56,139 nucleotides of DNA from Bacillota bacterium (GTDB lineage Bacteria; Bacillota; UBA4882; UBA10575). The notes beneath the pieces are model-generated. The model had not been told where the DNA came from, made no database searches, and was given only the letters and a program-made list of their open reading frames with translations. The number at the start of each line of letters is the position of its first letter. Position 1 is the stretch's first letter. A program made the position numbers and the translations under genes. This document shows positions 16,331-25,178 of the stretch, in pieces. The stretch is from assembly GCA_012838955.1 (NCBI GenBank), contig DUOH01000048.1, positions 1 through 56,139 on the forward strand, given 5' to 3'.

Positions 16331-17584
16331 ATAGAGATTAAAGGCAAAGATCTTAGCCACTTTCTGGAACTTCCCGACAGGGATATCCTGGCCAAAACCT
16401 ATGCTTTTCACGAATTTACAGATGAATTGGTTAATCAGCAATTTCACCATTGGGGCCGGATCCTGACCAGTCCGTCGGAGCACAGAGTAACCATATTGGA
16501 CCGGTACACCAACACAGAACGGGAAATGGTGATGATGGCTTCCAACAATTACCTGGGGTTAACTACCCATCCCCGGGTGAAAGAAGCAGCCATCAAGGCT
16601 GTGGAGAAATACGGTGGTGGAGCCGGTAGTGTGCCACTACTCGGCGGACGTATGGATCTACACCGGGAATTAGAATTAAAATTAGCACAGATGAAAGGTT
16701 GCGAGGACGCGATCATCTTTTCTTCCGGATACTCATCCAATGTCGGCTGCGTTTCCGCTTTAGTACGCCAAAACGACGTAGCCATTAATGATCGCCTAAA
16801 CCACGCCAGCATCATTGATGGCTGCCGTCTCTCCGGAGGAACTCTACGTACCTTTAAGCATAATGATCTGAACAGCCTGGAGAAGGTTCTCCGAGTCACA
16901 GATAAAGAATTCAACGGTAAATTAATCATCGTGGACGGAGTCTTCAGTATGGATGGAGACATCTGCCGCCTTCCGGAAATTAAAGAACTAGCTGACAAAT
17001 ACGGCGCTAAGATTATGATTGACGAGGCCCATGCCACTGGAGTGATTGGTCAGACCGGTCGCGGCACACCCGAACACTTTCAGATGGAGGGCCAGATTGA
17101 CATCGTGGCCGGAACTTTAAGCAAAGCTCTGGCCGTAGTCGGAGGCTTTGTCGCCTCTTCTAAAGAAGTAGTGAACTATCTTAGATTCTATGCCCGGTCT
17201 CATATGTTCTCCACCGCTTTACCACCGGCCGCAGTCGGCGCCTTAATCGCTGGCATTGAAGTGATCCAAACCGAACCGGAACTCCGGAAGAAACTCTGGT
17301 ATAATATAAACTACATGATCAGCAATCTGAAGAAGATGGGTTTTGATCTTGGGAACGCAGAGACCGCGATTATCCCGATAATTGTTGGGGATAATGATAA
17401 ATTAATGTTGATGAGCAGGGAAATTCATCAAGCCGGTATCTTCCTGAATCCAGTTTATTATCCGGCGGTTCCGAAAAAATTATCCAGATTACGTCTCTCC
17501 CTGATGGCTACCCATACCCAGGAAGACCTTGATGATACCCTTGAAGTAATTGAGCGGGTGGGTAAAAAATATGGCTTAATCTAA
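16331..17584 (+). CDS. Alpha-oxoamine synthase family PLP enzyme (KBL/AONS/SPT-like)
   Basis: A PLP-dependent fold-type I enzyme of about 417 residues, like 2-amino-3-ketobutyrate CoA ligase, 8-amino-7-oxononanoate synthase and serine palmitoyltransferase. Family blocks are SNNYLGLTTHPRV, GGGAGSVPLLGG, DRLNHASIIDGCRLSG, IMIDEAHATGVIG (PLP-ring Asp) and the Schiff-base Lys in TLSKALAVVGGF. It condenses an amino acid with an acyl-CoA, releasing CO2; which pair is not readable here, and no biotin, threonine-catabolic or lipid gene is adjacent. The start is odd: TTG at 16298 has no SD, while AAGGAGG at 16316-16322 is placed 8 bases before an in-frame ATA at 16331. I use ATA, tentatively. Confidence 0.85.
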   Translation: MEIKGKDLSHFLELPDRDILAKTYAFHEFTDELVNQQFHHWGRILTSPSEHRVTILDRYTNTEREMVMMASNNYLGLTTHPRVKEAAIKAVEKYGGGAGSVPLLGGRMDLHRELELKLAQMKGCEDAIIFSSGYSSNVGCVSALVRQNDVAINDRLNHASIIDGCRLSGGTLRTFKHNDLNSLEKVLRVTDKEFNGKLIIVDGVFSMDGDICRLPEIKELADKYGAKIMIDEAHATGVIGQTGRGTPEHFQMEGQIDIVAGTLSKALAVVGGFVASSKEVVNYLRFYARSHMFSTALPPAAVGALIAGIEVIQTEPELRKKLWYNINYMISNLKKMGFDLGNAETAIIPIIVGDNDKLMLMSREIHQAGIFLNPVYYPAVPKKLSRLRLSLMATHTQEDLDDTLEVIERVGKKYGLI

Positions 17585-17664
17585 TCGCTTTTGGGGATTG
17601 ACAACTGTGCGTAGGTTGTTCGGAAACAGACGAACGGCTAACCCAAAAAGGAAACACAAATTCC

Positions 17665-17694
17665 AAAAAAGGGCTGTCACTATCGACAGCCCTT
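17665..17694 (-). terminator. Rho-independent terminator after the SASP gene
   Basis: A perfect 10-bp stem, AAGGGCTGTC (17669-17678) with GACAGCCCTT (17685-17694), and a 6-base loop. On the minus strand it is followed by six Ts (complement of 17665-17670). It lies 24 bases past the SASP stop. Confidence 0.85.
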
Positions 17695-17718
17695 GCACTT
17701 TCCTTCACAAGCTTGACA

Positions 17719-18048
17719 TTAATAGTACTGGTTTAGATTGTTTAAACTAAGATTTTGGTTGGTATTATTGCCCTGGTTTTGTGCTTGCTGTTGTAAACCG
17801 GCTCGGAAACCGGCTTGCACATTCTGAACTGCCTGTTGCGATAGGGTCTGCTCAGCAGCTTCAATCATCCTCTTGACCATATTTCCCCCAACAGCGCCAC
17901 AATCCCGGGCCGTCATGTAACCCCAGTAGTCACCCTGGATTGGCGAAGTATCGATATTCAACTCTTTGGAGATCTCATACTTCATCTGATCCAGCGCCTT
18001 TTTCGCCTGGGCGTATACAAGGTCATTACTTTTTTGACCAGCCGCCAT
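17719..18048 (-). CDS. Alpha/beta-type small acid-soluble spore protein with a Gln/Asn-rich tail
   Basis: A 109-residue SASP. The conserved core includes ALDQMKYEISKELNI, where the germination protease GPR cuts, and GDYWGYMTARDCGAVGGNMVKRMIEAAE. SASPs coat spore DNA in an A-like form and protect it from UV and heat. The family is normally 60-75 residues; here about 40 extra residues (70-109) rich in Gln and Asn follow the core. ATG 18046-18048 has AGGAGG 9 bases upstream; a longer upstream frame is not conserved. The gene stands alone with its own terminator, as expected for forespore sigma-G control, though I could not find a convincing sigma-G promoter. It is direct evidence of endospore formation. 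Confidence 0.9.
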   Translation of the reverse strand: MAAGQKSNDLVYAQAKKALDQMKYEISKELNIDTSPIQGDYWGYMTARDCGAVGGNMVKRMIEAAEQTLSQQAVQNVQAGFRAGLQQQAQNQGNNTNQNLSLNNLNQYY

Positions 18049-18311
18049 ATGTTTAACCCTCCTTTCGTCGCCCATACCATACTCCGCATGAGCGTTGGTC
18101 TAATTCTACTTTTCCCAGCTAAAGAAGGTAATAAACAAAGAATCCATGGAAAATCCGGTTTAAGCTGCCGTTAGTACCAAGGTTAAAAGCTCCACCGGAT
18201 CTATTCCGGTCCGGCCAAATCTACTTTGGTTCTTTAGCCATTAAGAATCTGACTTCACCGCTGATGACTTTATGACATAAGATAAAGAAAAAAGTCTGCG
18301 GAGGGGTAAGC

Positions 18312-19736
18312 TTGAAGGCAGCGACTATAAACTTTTGGCGATCGCAAATTATCGGCCTGGACCAATTAATCCCAACGGTCCATGGGAACCGTCCCTATAT
18401 AAACTTTGATAATGCCGCTACTACCCCACCCCTAAAAGCAGTGAGCCAAGCCATTGAAGAGCTCCTACCATGGTATTCCAGCATTCACAGGGGATTTGGC
18501 TTTAAATCCCAGTTCTCCACTGATTTATACAGGCAAATTAGGAATTATGTGATCCGTTTCTTAGGTGGAGATACCAAAGAATATACCGCCTTTTTTGTGA
18601 AAAACACCACCGAAGCCCTGAATAAGCTATCATATAGACTTCCCCGCAAAGCCGGTTCGATCATCTTATCCACAAAAATGGAGCATCATTCCAATGACTT
18701 ACCTTGGCGTGTCCGGCATCGAACCGAATTTGTCCGCGTCACCAAAGACGGCATCCTGGACTTGGAAGACCTGGAAAACAAATTACGCCGGAAGCAAGTA
18801 GCCCTGGTCACTCTCTGCGGAGCGTCCAATGTGACCGGCTTGATTAATCCCATCTATACCATAGCGGAGATGGCCCATTATTACGGAGCCCAAATCGCGG
18901 TTGATGCCGCTCAACTTCTCCCACATCACCGGGTCTTTCTGGAGAAGTCCGGCACTTACCTTGACTTTTTAGTATTTTCCGGACATAAAATATATGCTCC
19001 TTACGGTTCCGGTGTGTTAATCGGCCGTCCTTCCATCTTCCTGAAGGGGTGTCCTGAATCCTTAGGAGGAGGAACTGTCATCACGGTCTCGGAGAAGAAT
19101 TTTACTTTAGCGCCTTTACCAGATCGGGAAGAAGCCGGCACCCCCAATTTAATCGGGGCTTTTGCCTTGGCCAAGGCCCTCAAGTGGCTGGAAGAAAACG
19201 ATTTTCCCCTTCTCTCTGCTTACGAAGAGGAATTAACAGCCTATGCCTTCCAAGAACTACAAAAAATACCCGGCCTGATCCTGTACGGTCCATCACCAGG
19301 CGCCCACCGACGGGTCGGCGTAATTACCTTTAATATCACCGGTTTGCCCCATGGTTTGACAGCCGCCGCGCTGGCCTATGAAGGAGGAATTGCCGTCCGG
19401 CACGGTTGTTTCTGCGCCCGCCCTTATGTTCATCATCTGTTGGGTCTAAGAGAGGAGGAGATCCTTTATTATGAAGCATTGGCTAAAAAGGGGCAAAAAA
19501 AAGACCTGCCAGGCATGGTCCGAGTTAGTCTCGCTTTTTTTAATACACGGCAGGAAATTGACTGGTTGATGAAGACGCTTTTATATATAGCAGAAAATAA
19601 AGATAAAATTCGAACGGATTACCAAATCAATGAAGAAACCGGAGAATACTCCCCTCTCTCTGGCGGAGAAACCTTTACCCGTAAACTACAGACTCTGCTG
19701 GAAGAACACTTCCATATCGAGTGGCGCAACGCCTAA
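18312..19736 (+). CDS. Class V aminotransferase, cysteine-desulfurase-like (SufS/Csd family)
   Basis: A 474-residue PLP enzyme. It has NFDNAATTPP at the N-terminus, MEHHSNDLPWR, VDAAQLLPHH (PLP-binding Asp), the Schiff-base Lys K226 in VFSGHKIYAPYGSG and the active-site loop VRHGCFCARPY, where C368 matches the sulfur-accepting Cys and C366 is an extra one. Family members take sulfur from cysteine. It is about 60 residues longer than SufS, mostly in a C-terminal region after residue 410. No sufU, iscU or thiI gene is near, so the acceptor is unknown. The start is TTG 18312 with GGAGGGG a few bases upstream. A selenocysteine lyase or sulfur source for tRNA or cofactors is possible. Confidence 0.82.
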   Translation: MKAATINFWRSQIIGLDQLIPTVHGNRPYINFDNAATTPPLKAVSQAIEELLPWYSSIHRGFGFKSQFSTDLYRQIRNYVIRFLGGDTKEYTAFFVKNTTEALNKLSYRLPRKAGSIILSTKMEHHSNDLPWRVRHRTEFVRVTKDGILDLEDLENKLRRKQVALVTLCGASNVTGLINPIYTIAEMAHYYGAQIAVDAAQLLPHHRVFLEKSGTYLDFLVFSGHKIYAPYGSGVLIGRPSIFLKGCPESLGGGTVITVSEKNFTLAPLPDREEAGTPNLIGAFALAKALKWLEENDFPLLSAYEEELTAYAFQELQKIPGLILYGPSPGAHRRVGVITFNITGLPHGLTAAALAYEGGIAVRHGCFCARPYVHHLLGLREEEILYYEALAKKGQKKDLPGMVRVSLAFFNTRQEIDWLMKTLLYIAENKDKIRTDYQINEETGEYSPLSGGETFTRKLQTLLEEHFHIEWRNA

Positions 19737-19802
19737 TGGCATAGGATATTTACTGGCGTAACAACACACCAATGACGTAGCCGTACGGCGCCATTAGCCC
19801 AC

Positions 19803-20330
19803 CTAACGACGGGAGCCTGACGGAAGAAAAACTTGTTTCCATTTGCAGACATAATCAAGAGCGGAAAAGACCGTGAAGAAGACTGCTGCCCACAACAGAA
19901 TCCGGGCGCCTGGAAGGTCCAGAATTAACCCGATAACCGCGAAAATCTGGGTGACCGTTTTTATCTTCCCCCAGATGGAGGCAGCAATGGACAATTCCTT
20001 TTTTTGCGCGATGAACCGTAACAAAGTAATTAGCAGCTCCCGTCCGAGGATGACCAAGATGATCCAGAGAGCGACTTTCCCCAATTTATAGAGGCTTAAA
20101 AGGGCAGCGCCGATTAGAATCTTATCAGCCAACGGATCGAAGGCTTTTCCAAAAGCGCTCGTCTCTTTCCTTGCCCTTGCCACATACCCGTCCAGACCGT
20201 CCGTGATGGCGGCCAATAAAAAAACACCGGCAGCATAATATTCTTTGTGCGGAATGGACAAAAACAGAAAAACAACACAAACCGGTGTCAGGATTATTCT
20301 CAGCAAAGTCAAGGAGTTTGATATAGTCAT
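19803..20330 (-). CDS. pgsA: CDP-diacylglycerol--glycerol-3-phosphate 3-phosphatidyltransferase
   Basis: A 175-residue membrane enzyme of the CDP-alcohol phosphatidyltransferase family. The full signature is seen: DGLDGYVARARKETSAFG followed by KAFDPLADK, which binds CDP and Mg2+. The N-terminus NSLTLLRIILTPVCVVFLF is typical of PgsA. It makes phosphatidylglycerol phosphate, the precursor of phosphatidylglycerol and cardiolipin. ATG 20328-20330 has only a weak SD (GGTGG). It follows rimO by 150 bases, a common Bacillota neighbour pair (rimO-pgsA), and is last in the long minus-strand block; the gene on the other side converges. Confidence 0.93.
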   Translation of the reverse strand: MTISNSLTLLRIILTPVCVVFLFLSIPHKEYYAAGVFLLAAITDGLDGYVARARKETSAFGKAFDPLADKILIGAALLSLYKLGKVALWIILVILGRELLITLLRFIAQKKELSIAASIWGKIKTVTQIFAVIGLILDLPGARILLWAAVFFTVFSALDYVCKWKQVFLPSGSRR

Positions 20331-20480
20331 AATTAACCACCCAACTGTTTTTTATAGTGCCATCGATCTAGCGCGCCAATGACCAACTTTAACTTACTTC
20401 GACATTACACTCTATTATTCCTTTGGCTCCTGACAAAATTATACCAAATATGAATAGCTCCCCTTCCCTAACAAAGTAGC

Positions 20481-21809
20481 CTAAGTATCCAGCCTAATTC
20501 GGACCTCGTAGGCTTCTCCTCCGGTTACCGTACCCTCGACAAATTCTCCCACCTCCAAAAGGCGATCGGGAGGAGCTTCTATTTCAACCAGCCCATCAAT
20601 CTCCGGCGCTTCCCGGTAAGAACGGCCAATCCACACATTCGGCTCCCGCCTGGATTCCTTCTCTACTAAGACCTTAAGTCTTTTACCGGTTAGAGCCCTA
20701 TTCTTTGCCGCCGAGATCCTCTGCTGTTCCTTCAAGACCTCCCTGGCCCTTCTTCTTCTGGTGCTCGGATGGACCTGCGGTTTCAACTTGGCAGCCGCTG
20801 TTCCCATCTCCCGATAATATGGAAAGGCTCCAACCCAATCCAACCGGGCTTGGTCTAAAAACGCCAATACCTGCTGAAAGTCTGCTTCCGTCTCCCCAGG
20901 ATAGCCCAGCAAAAACGTGGATCTAATAGAAATATCAGGAATAAGCTTTCTAACCCTCTCAATTAATTCCAGATAACTCTCAGATCCAATCTTTCTTCCC
21001 ATCGCCCTTAAGACTGCGGGCGCCACATGCTGGAGGGGTATATCTAAATATTTACAGACGTGCTTGGAGTCTCTGATCAAGGTTAGCAGCTCATCATCTA
21101 GCCGTGACGGATAAGTGTAGAGAATCCTTAGCCAAAAATCACCTTCTATTTCATCTAAAGCCGATAACAACTGGCAAAATGTCCGGCCGTCCAAGTCCTG
21201 CCCATAAGCTGTTGTATCCTGCGCCACCAACACAACTTCTTTAACTCCGCCCGCCACCAGCTTTTCGGTTTCTGTTTTTAACTGAGAAAAATCCCTGCTA
21301 CGATATTTTCCCCTTAATTGAGGGATAATACAGAAGAGGCAATGGTTATTGCACCCTTCGGCGATCTTCAGATAGGCAGTATACCCGCTGGTGCTTAAGA
21401 CCCTTTGTTCCGGATTCATTCCCACCCATCCCGGATGAGCGGTGTAGACCCCCTTCGTCTCTTTCTCTAACGCCTCGGCAATCAGAAAGGGGAGACGAGA
21501 ATACTCCCCGGTGCCCACCCAGAGATCCACCTCTGGGATTAGCCTCTGCACCTTTACCCCATAACGTTGGGCTAAACACCCAACAACTACCAACAATTTG
21601 CACTGTCCCTTTTTATACTGGGCAAATTCCATAATGGTATCCAACGATTCCTGAGTAGCCGGTTGAATAAAGGAACATGTATTGATGATTAAAATCTCCG
21701 CCTCCCGCGGATCAGTGGTCAAGGGATACTGATCCGACAGCAATCCCATGATATATTCTGTATCGGCCAGGTTTTTCGGGCACCCCAACGAAATCCAGCC
21801 TGCCTTCAT
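20481..21809 (-). CDS. rimO: Ribosomal protein S12 methylthiotransferase RimO
   Basis: A 442-residue radical-SAM methylthiotransferase. The N-terminal UPF0004 domain has its three Fe-S cysteines at C10, C45 and C78, the radical-SAM motif CNNHCLFC is at C153, C157 and C160, and a C-terminal TRAM domain is present (about 375-442). It methylthiolates an Asp of ribosomal protein S12. SLGCPKN at the N-terminus and PQLRGKYRSR distinguish RimO from MiaB. ATG 21807-21809 has AAGGAG upstream. It is in the same direction as the lytic transglycosylase and pgsA. Confidence 0.95.
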   Translation of the reverse strand: MKAGWISLGCPKNLADTEYIMGLLSDQYPLTTDPREAEILIINTCSFIQPATQESLDTIMEFAQYKKGQCKLLVVVGCLAQRYGVKVQRLIPEVDLWVGTGEYSRLPFLIAEALEKETKGVYTAHPGWVGMNPEQRVLSTSGYTAYLKIAEGCNNHCLFCIIPQLRGKYRSRDFSQLKTETEKLVAGGVKEVVLVAQDTTAYGQDLDGRTFCQLLSALDEIEGDFWLRILYTYPSRLDDELLTLIRDSKHVCKYLDIPLQHVAPAVLRAMGRKIGSESYLELIERVRKLIPDISIRSTFLLGYPGETEADFQQVLAFLDQARLDWVGAFPYYREMGTAAAKLKPQVHPSTRRRRAREVLKEQQRISAAKNRALTGKRLKVLVEKESRREPNVWIGRSYREAPEIDGLVEIEAPPDRLLEVGEFVEGTVTGGEAYEVRIRLDT

Positions 21810-21882
21810 CTGGTGACACTCCTTCTTCCAATGTATACCAGGATTATTCCTTATAAATAACTAGTAACATTGCGACAAACTA

Positions 21883-22464
21883 CTAGACTGCCGGATATAT
21901 ATACTTATAGATCTGATATACCCGAAGCACCCTAGCCACATACCTCCTGGTTTCCGGGTAGGGAATGTTACGTAGATCCCTAATCCTTCCCTGCCAAACC
22001 TCCTCCTCGACCCAGACCCGTACCCGCGCCCATCCTGCATTATAGGAGGCTAACATAGTCACGGTATTTCCTTGGAAGATCTGATGGAGATAGTTCAAAT
22101 ACCAGATACCCAAATCCAGATTGACCAGAGGTATAAAGAGGCTATTCAGGTCGAAGGATTCCCCTCGCTGCTTAGCAATCCATTCCGCCGTCTCCGGCAT
22201 TAACTGCATTAATCCTCTGGCTCCTTTCTTCGATACAGCGCGGGGATTAAAACCGCTCTCCACATAAATTAGGGCAGCCACCAGTCTCGGATCCAACTTT
22301 GTGTCTTTGGTGTGTTCTTCAATAATCTCCCTATATTGAAAAGAAAAGAGCACTCTGCCAATTTCCTTATGAAATAAAAGACAGCCTAAAAAGACCAGAC
22401 AGAAAAAGAAGACCAGGAGACGAGGTTTTCTGACAATCAATAAAACCGATGAAAACACCTCCAA
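21883..22464 (-). CDS. Membrane-anchored lytic transglycosylase (Slt family)
   Basis: A protein of up to 193 residues with one N-terminal transmembrane helix (about 14-35) and an SLT domain: ALIYVESGFNPRAVSKKGARGLMQLMPETA, with catalytic Glu at E69, and LASYNAGWARV. It cleaves peptidoglycan between MurNAc and GlcNAc outside the inner membrane. The start is unclear. TTG 22464 has no SD upstream, while a strong GGAGGTG lies inside codons 1-3 with no normal start codon at proper spacing; TTG at 22440 is 15 bases away from it. The same family sits next to coaE and polA in many Clostridia. It is 33 bases after mgsA and probably in the same transcript. Confidence 0.85.
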   Translation of the reverse strand: MEVFSSVLLIVRKPRLLVFFFCLVFLGCLLFHKEIGRVLFSFQYREIIEEHTKDTKLDPRLVAALIYVESGFNPRAVSKKGARGLMQLMPETAEWIAKQRGESFDLNSLFIPLVNLDLGIWYLNYLHQIFQGNTVTMLASYNAGWARVRVWVEEEVWQGRIRDLRNIPYPETRRYVARVLRVYQIYKYIYPAV

Positions 22465-22497
22465 GCGCTTCTACGCACGGGCCACGTGTAATCTATT

Positions 22498-22905
22498 CTA
22501 TGCTTCACGAGGTGTATAATATCCCAGGCCGAGCCTTTCGCTGAGCGCGATAATTAACATCTCCGCAGTCGCTCGATTGGTGGCTAAAGCCACATTGTGC
22601 ACGTCACAGACTCTCAAAAGAGCGCTGACATCCGGCTCATGGGGCTGAGCCGTCAACGGATCCCTTAAAAAAATAACCAGATCAATGACGCCATCAGTGA
22701 CCCGGGCCCCAATCTGTTGGTCGCCGCCAAAGGGCCCCGATTGCATGGCATTCACCGGTAATTTACACTCCTGTTGAATTAGGCGCCCTGTAGTCCCGGT
22801 CGCGTACAACTCACACAATTCAAAGACTTTCCTGTTTTCTTTGACAAATTCAATGATCTCCGCTTTTTTACGGTCATGAGCGATTAAGGCTACCTTGGGC
22901 TTCAT
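22498..22905 (-). CDS. mgsA: Methylglyoxal synthase
   Basis: A 135-residue enzyme converting dihydroxyacetone phosphate to methylglyoxal and phosphate, a bypass of lower glycolysis when phosphate is short. Conserved residues are visible: [10 protein letters not shown] (H10), LYATGTTG, the active-site [11 protein letters not shown] (D62) and [14 protein letters not shown]. The start ATG overlaps the coaE stop as ATGA (22902-22905), and AAGGAG is 8 bases upstream, so translation is coupled to coaE. In a strict fermenter it may relieve sugar-phosphate stress. Confidence 0.95.
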   Translation of the reverse strand: MKPKVALIAHDRKKAEIIEFVKENRKVFELCELYATGTTGRLIQQECKLPVNAMQSGPFGGDQQIGARVTDGVIDLVIFLRDPLTAQPHEPDVSALLRVCDVHNVALATNRATAEMLIIALSERLGLGYYTPREA

Positions 22906-23489
22906 ACTCTCCGCTCCTTCCAAGTCTTTTCTAATAAAATTCTTAAATCATCAATTGTACCCGTATTATTAATGACTACATCCGCCCGGGCTTCCTTCAT
23001 CTCCATCGGCAATTGGGCATTGATTCGTGCTTCGGCTTCCTCGGGACGGAGCCCGTTCCTCTGGCAAATCCGCAAGACCTGTAAGGAGCGGGGACAAGTC
23101 ACCACCCAGACTTCATCCACTAAAGATTCCATCTTCATCTCGAAAAGCAATGGATGATCCAGCACCGTCTCCCGGCGTGTCCGTCGAGCCTGCGACAGCA
23201 GGGCTGTAATCTCTTGCTTGAGCGCAGGATGAGTTATACTCTCCAATAACTGTAACTTATGGAGATCAGCGAAGACTTTAGCTCCCAAAAGCCTACGGTT
23301 GAGTCTTCCGTCCGGCTCAAAATATTCAGCTCCGAAGATCCGGCGAATCTCCTCCATAATGGGGGAACCGGGTAACAATAAACCGTGATACACCTCATCC
23401 GCATCAATAATCTGTAGACCGCAGTCTCTTAATATACCCGCGGCAGTTGACTTTCCGGTTCCAATCCCACCCGTTAAGCCAATAATCAT
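22902..23489 (-). CDS. coaE: Dephospho-CoA kinase
   Basis: A 195-residue P-loop kinase that makes the last step of coenzyme A synthesis. The P-loop [12 protein letters not shown] lies at the N-terminus, followed by IDADEVYH and [20 protein letters not shown] 23487-23489 is preferred over the adjacent GTG because AAGGAG is then 7 bases away. The order polA-mutM-ytaF-coaE is the same as in Bacillus subtilis, where these genes are cotranscribed. It overlaps mgsA by four bases. Confidence 0.95.
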   Translation of the reverse strand: MIIGLTGGIGTGKSTAAGILRDCGLQIIDADEVYHGLLLPGSPIMEEIRRIFGAEYFEPDGRLNRRLLGAKVFADLHKLQLLESITHPALKQEITALLSQARRTRRETVLDHPLLFEMKMESLVDEVWVVTCPRSLQVLRICQRNGLRPEEAEARINAQLPMEMKEARADVVINNTGTIDDLRILLEKTWKERRV

Positions 23490-23552
23490 CACACCGCTCC
23501 TTCCGGAAACTCTCCACAGCCGGGCTTCTTTTCGGGCGTACGGAGCTGTTCT

Positions 23553-24197
23553 TCAGAAACCACCTATGGCCAGAAGACAAAGGATTAGTCCGGGAAGGTA
23601 AGATAAACCGGGATGTGCCTGTTTTGGGGCTTGCTGCTTATAACATATTCTACCTAAGGCTAACCCGGTAGATAAAAAGGTGAATTTACTTAATCCCACC
23701 AATAATGGGGTGTACCAAGGCCAACTTGCTCCGATGGAAGCCCCGACTCCGGCGCCCACGGCATCCATGGCTAAGGCCATACCCAAGAAGACCGCTTCTC
23801 TAATGTTGATCGATCCGGACCGATCGAAGTCGGCGGCAGACGGATGTCTGAGCACCAGAATTACAATCCCGAGACTTTTCAAAGATAACTCCGCTAAGGG
23901 TAGATTCTGTTCTGTAACGCTCTTTTCCTTCTTTTCCACCCAGGCCTGGAATAAAAACCATAAGCCAATCACCAGAAGAATCAGCCTTCCCAACGTGGTG
24001 GCATATTCCCCAGGCAACAGTCTGCCAATTACCTTTCCGCAGTAAAGAGCAGCAGTAATGGCGGAGAAAGAAACCACCGAAATCATTATTCTGGCCTTTA
24101 CCGGTAGAACTAACTTTTGTATACCGTAAGCTACTCCCACCCCTAACCCGTCAAGGCTCAGAGCGATGGCAAAGAATAGTGCGGACCAAAATCCCAT
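23553..24197 (-). CDS. ytaF: YtaF-family sporulation membrane protein (MntP-related)
   Basis: A 214-residue membrane protein with about six transmembrane helices in two inverted MntP-like halves, LSLDGLGVGVAYG and LGMALAMDAVGAGVGASIG. A cytoplasmic loop near residue 125 holds DFDRSGSINIREA. The family is tied to sporulation in Bacillota and is related to the manganese exporter MntP, so ion transport is plausible but unproven. It sits between mutM and coaE exactly as in Bacillus subtilis. The start ATG at 24195-24197 is clear. Confidence 0.88.
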   Translation of the reverse strand: MGFWSALFFAIALSLDGLGVGVAYGIQKLVLPVKARIMISVVSFSAITAALYCGKVIGRLLPGEYATTLGRLILLVIGLWFLFQAWVEKKEKSVTEQNLPLAELSLKSLGIVILVLRHPSAADFDRSGSINIREAVFLGMALAMDAVGAGVGASIGASWPWYTPLLVGLSKFTFLSTGLALGRICYKQQAPKQAHPGLSYLPGLILCLLAIGGF

Positions 24198-24259
24198 TGG
24201 TGATCCCCCCTAATACCAATCCATATAATTTATGTATGAATGGTACAGGTGGGTGCTTC

Positions 24260-25081
24260 TCACTTTTGACAATGCGGACAAAAATGGCTGCCTCTACCGG
24301 CAATCCTAGCATACTTAATGGGTTCTCCGCAAACAAGACAGGCCATTCTCTTCCGTCCGTAGACCTTCAACAATTTTTGGTAACCTCCGGGCTGTCCCCG
24401 ACCGTCCACATAATCCCGGCGGGTGGTGCCCCGGTGGTTAATCCCCTCGGTCAGAACTCTACAGATTTGCTCATATAAAATTGTCCATTCTTCCTCCGTC
24501 AAGGAATTGGCAGGTCTGGCCGGATTAATTCCCGCGCGGAACAAAGCTTCATCAGTGTAAATGTTCCCCAGCCCCGCCAGTACTTGCTGATCCAGAAGAA
24601 CTCCCTTCACAGGCCCTTTTCTGCGTCGCGCGGCTTTCTTGAGGCTGAACAAGGCGTCCACGTCAAAAGGCTCGGGTCCCAGAGTCAACAAGCCGCAGGG
24701 AGCCAACCCGGCCCCGTCCGGCGCGAAAATATTAATTGTCCCAAATTTGCGCTGGTCCACCATCCTCAGGTCAAACCCGTCATTCAAGCTCACACGCAAA
24801 GTAGTGTGTTTCGCCAGTGGTGTTTCCCGGGGCTGATATAATAATTGCCCGGTCATTCGTAGATGAAATGCCACCTTTACTTGCGAATCCAACGTAAGGA
24901 TCAGGTACTTACCACGCCTGGTCACCTTCTGAATCACTCGCCCCGGCAAGAACTCTTCCGCTATCTCCGGCCTGGGTTTGACGGCCTTGGCCAAAAAAAC
25001 CTCTACGCCAATAATTTCTTTACCTTCGATCTCCGGAGCCAGCGTCCGCTTTACTGTCTCAACTTCTGGCAATTCAGGCAT
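24260..25081 (-). CDS. mutM: Formamidopyrimidine-DNA glycosylase
   Basis: A 273-residue DNA repair enzyme that removes 8-oxoguanine and formamidopyrimidines. The start is fixed by catalysis: after Met removal, Pro1 and Glu2 of PELPEVETV form the active site, so ATG 25079-25081 must be correct even though a longer upstream frame exists and the SD is poor. RRGKYLIL carries the catalytic Lys, and GNIYTDEALFRAGI and a C-terminal C4 zinc finger (CLVC to CPHC) complete the fold. It lies downstream of polA, which fills the repair gaps. Confidence 0.96.
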   Translation of the reverse strand: MPELPEVETVKRTLAPEIEGKEIIGVEVFLAKAVKPRPEIAEEFLPGRVIQKVTRRGKYLILTLDSQVKVAFHLRMTGQLLYQPRETPLAKHTTLRVSLNDGFDLRMVDQRKFGTINIFAPDGAGLAPCGLLTLGPEPFDVDALFSLKKAARRRKGPVKGVLLDQQVLAGLGNIYTDEALFRAGINPARPANSLTEEEWTILYEQICRVLTEGINHRGTTRRDYVDGRGQPGGYQKLLKVYGRKRMACLVCGEPIKYARIAGRGSHFCPHCQK

Positions 25082-25178
25082 CCTGAATTCAGCCCCTTTC
25101 GCCTTCTTGTATAGAATGGGCGACTCGTCTACCGCGTACAATTAATCTTCATCCCCAACAGAGTTATTGTTCCCAACC

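Noticed and set aside
18049-18200. Sigma-G promoter for the SASP gene
   Set aside because: A CATGCGG hexamer and GAAAA element can be placed, but they fit the consensus badly, so no promoter is called.
19737-19802. Palindrome GCCGTACGGC and long-range CTAATGGC/GCCATTAG pair between the desulfurase gene and pgsA
   Set aside because: No U run and a loop near 50 bases; not a terminator, and too short to call a repeat element.
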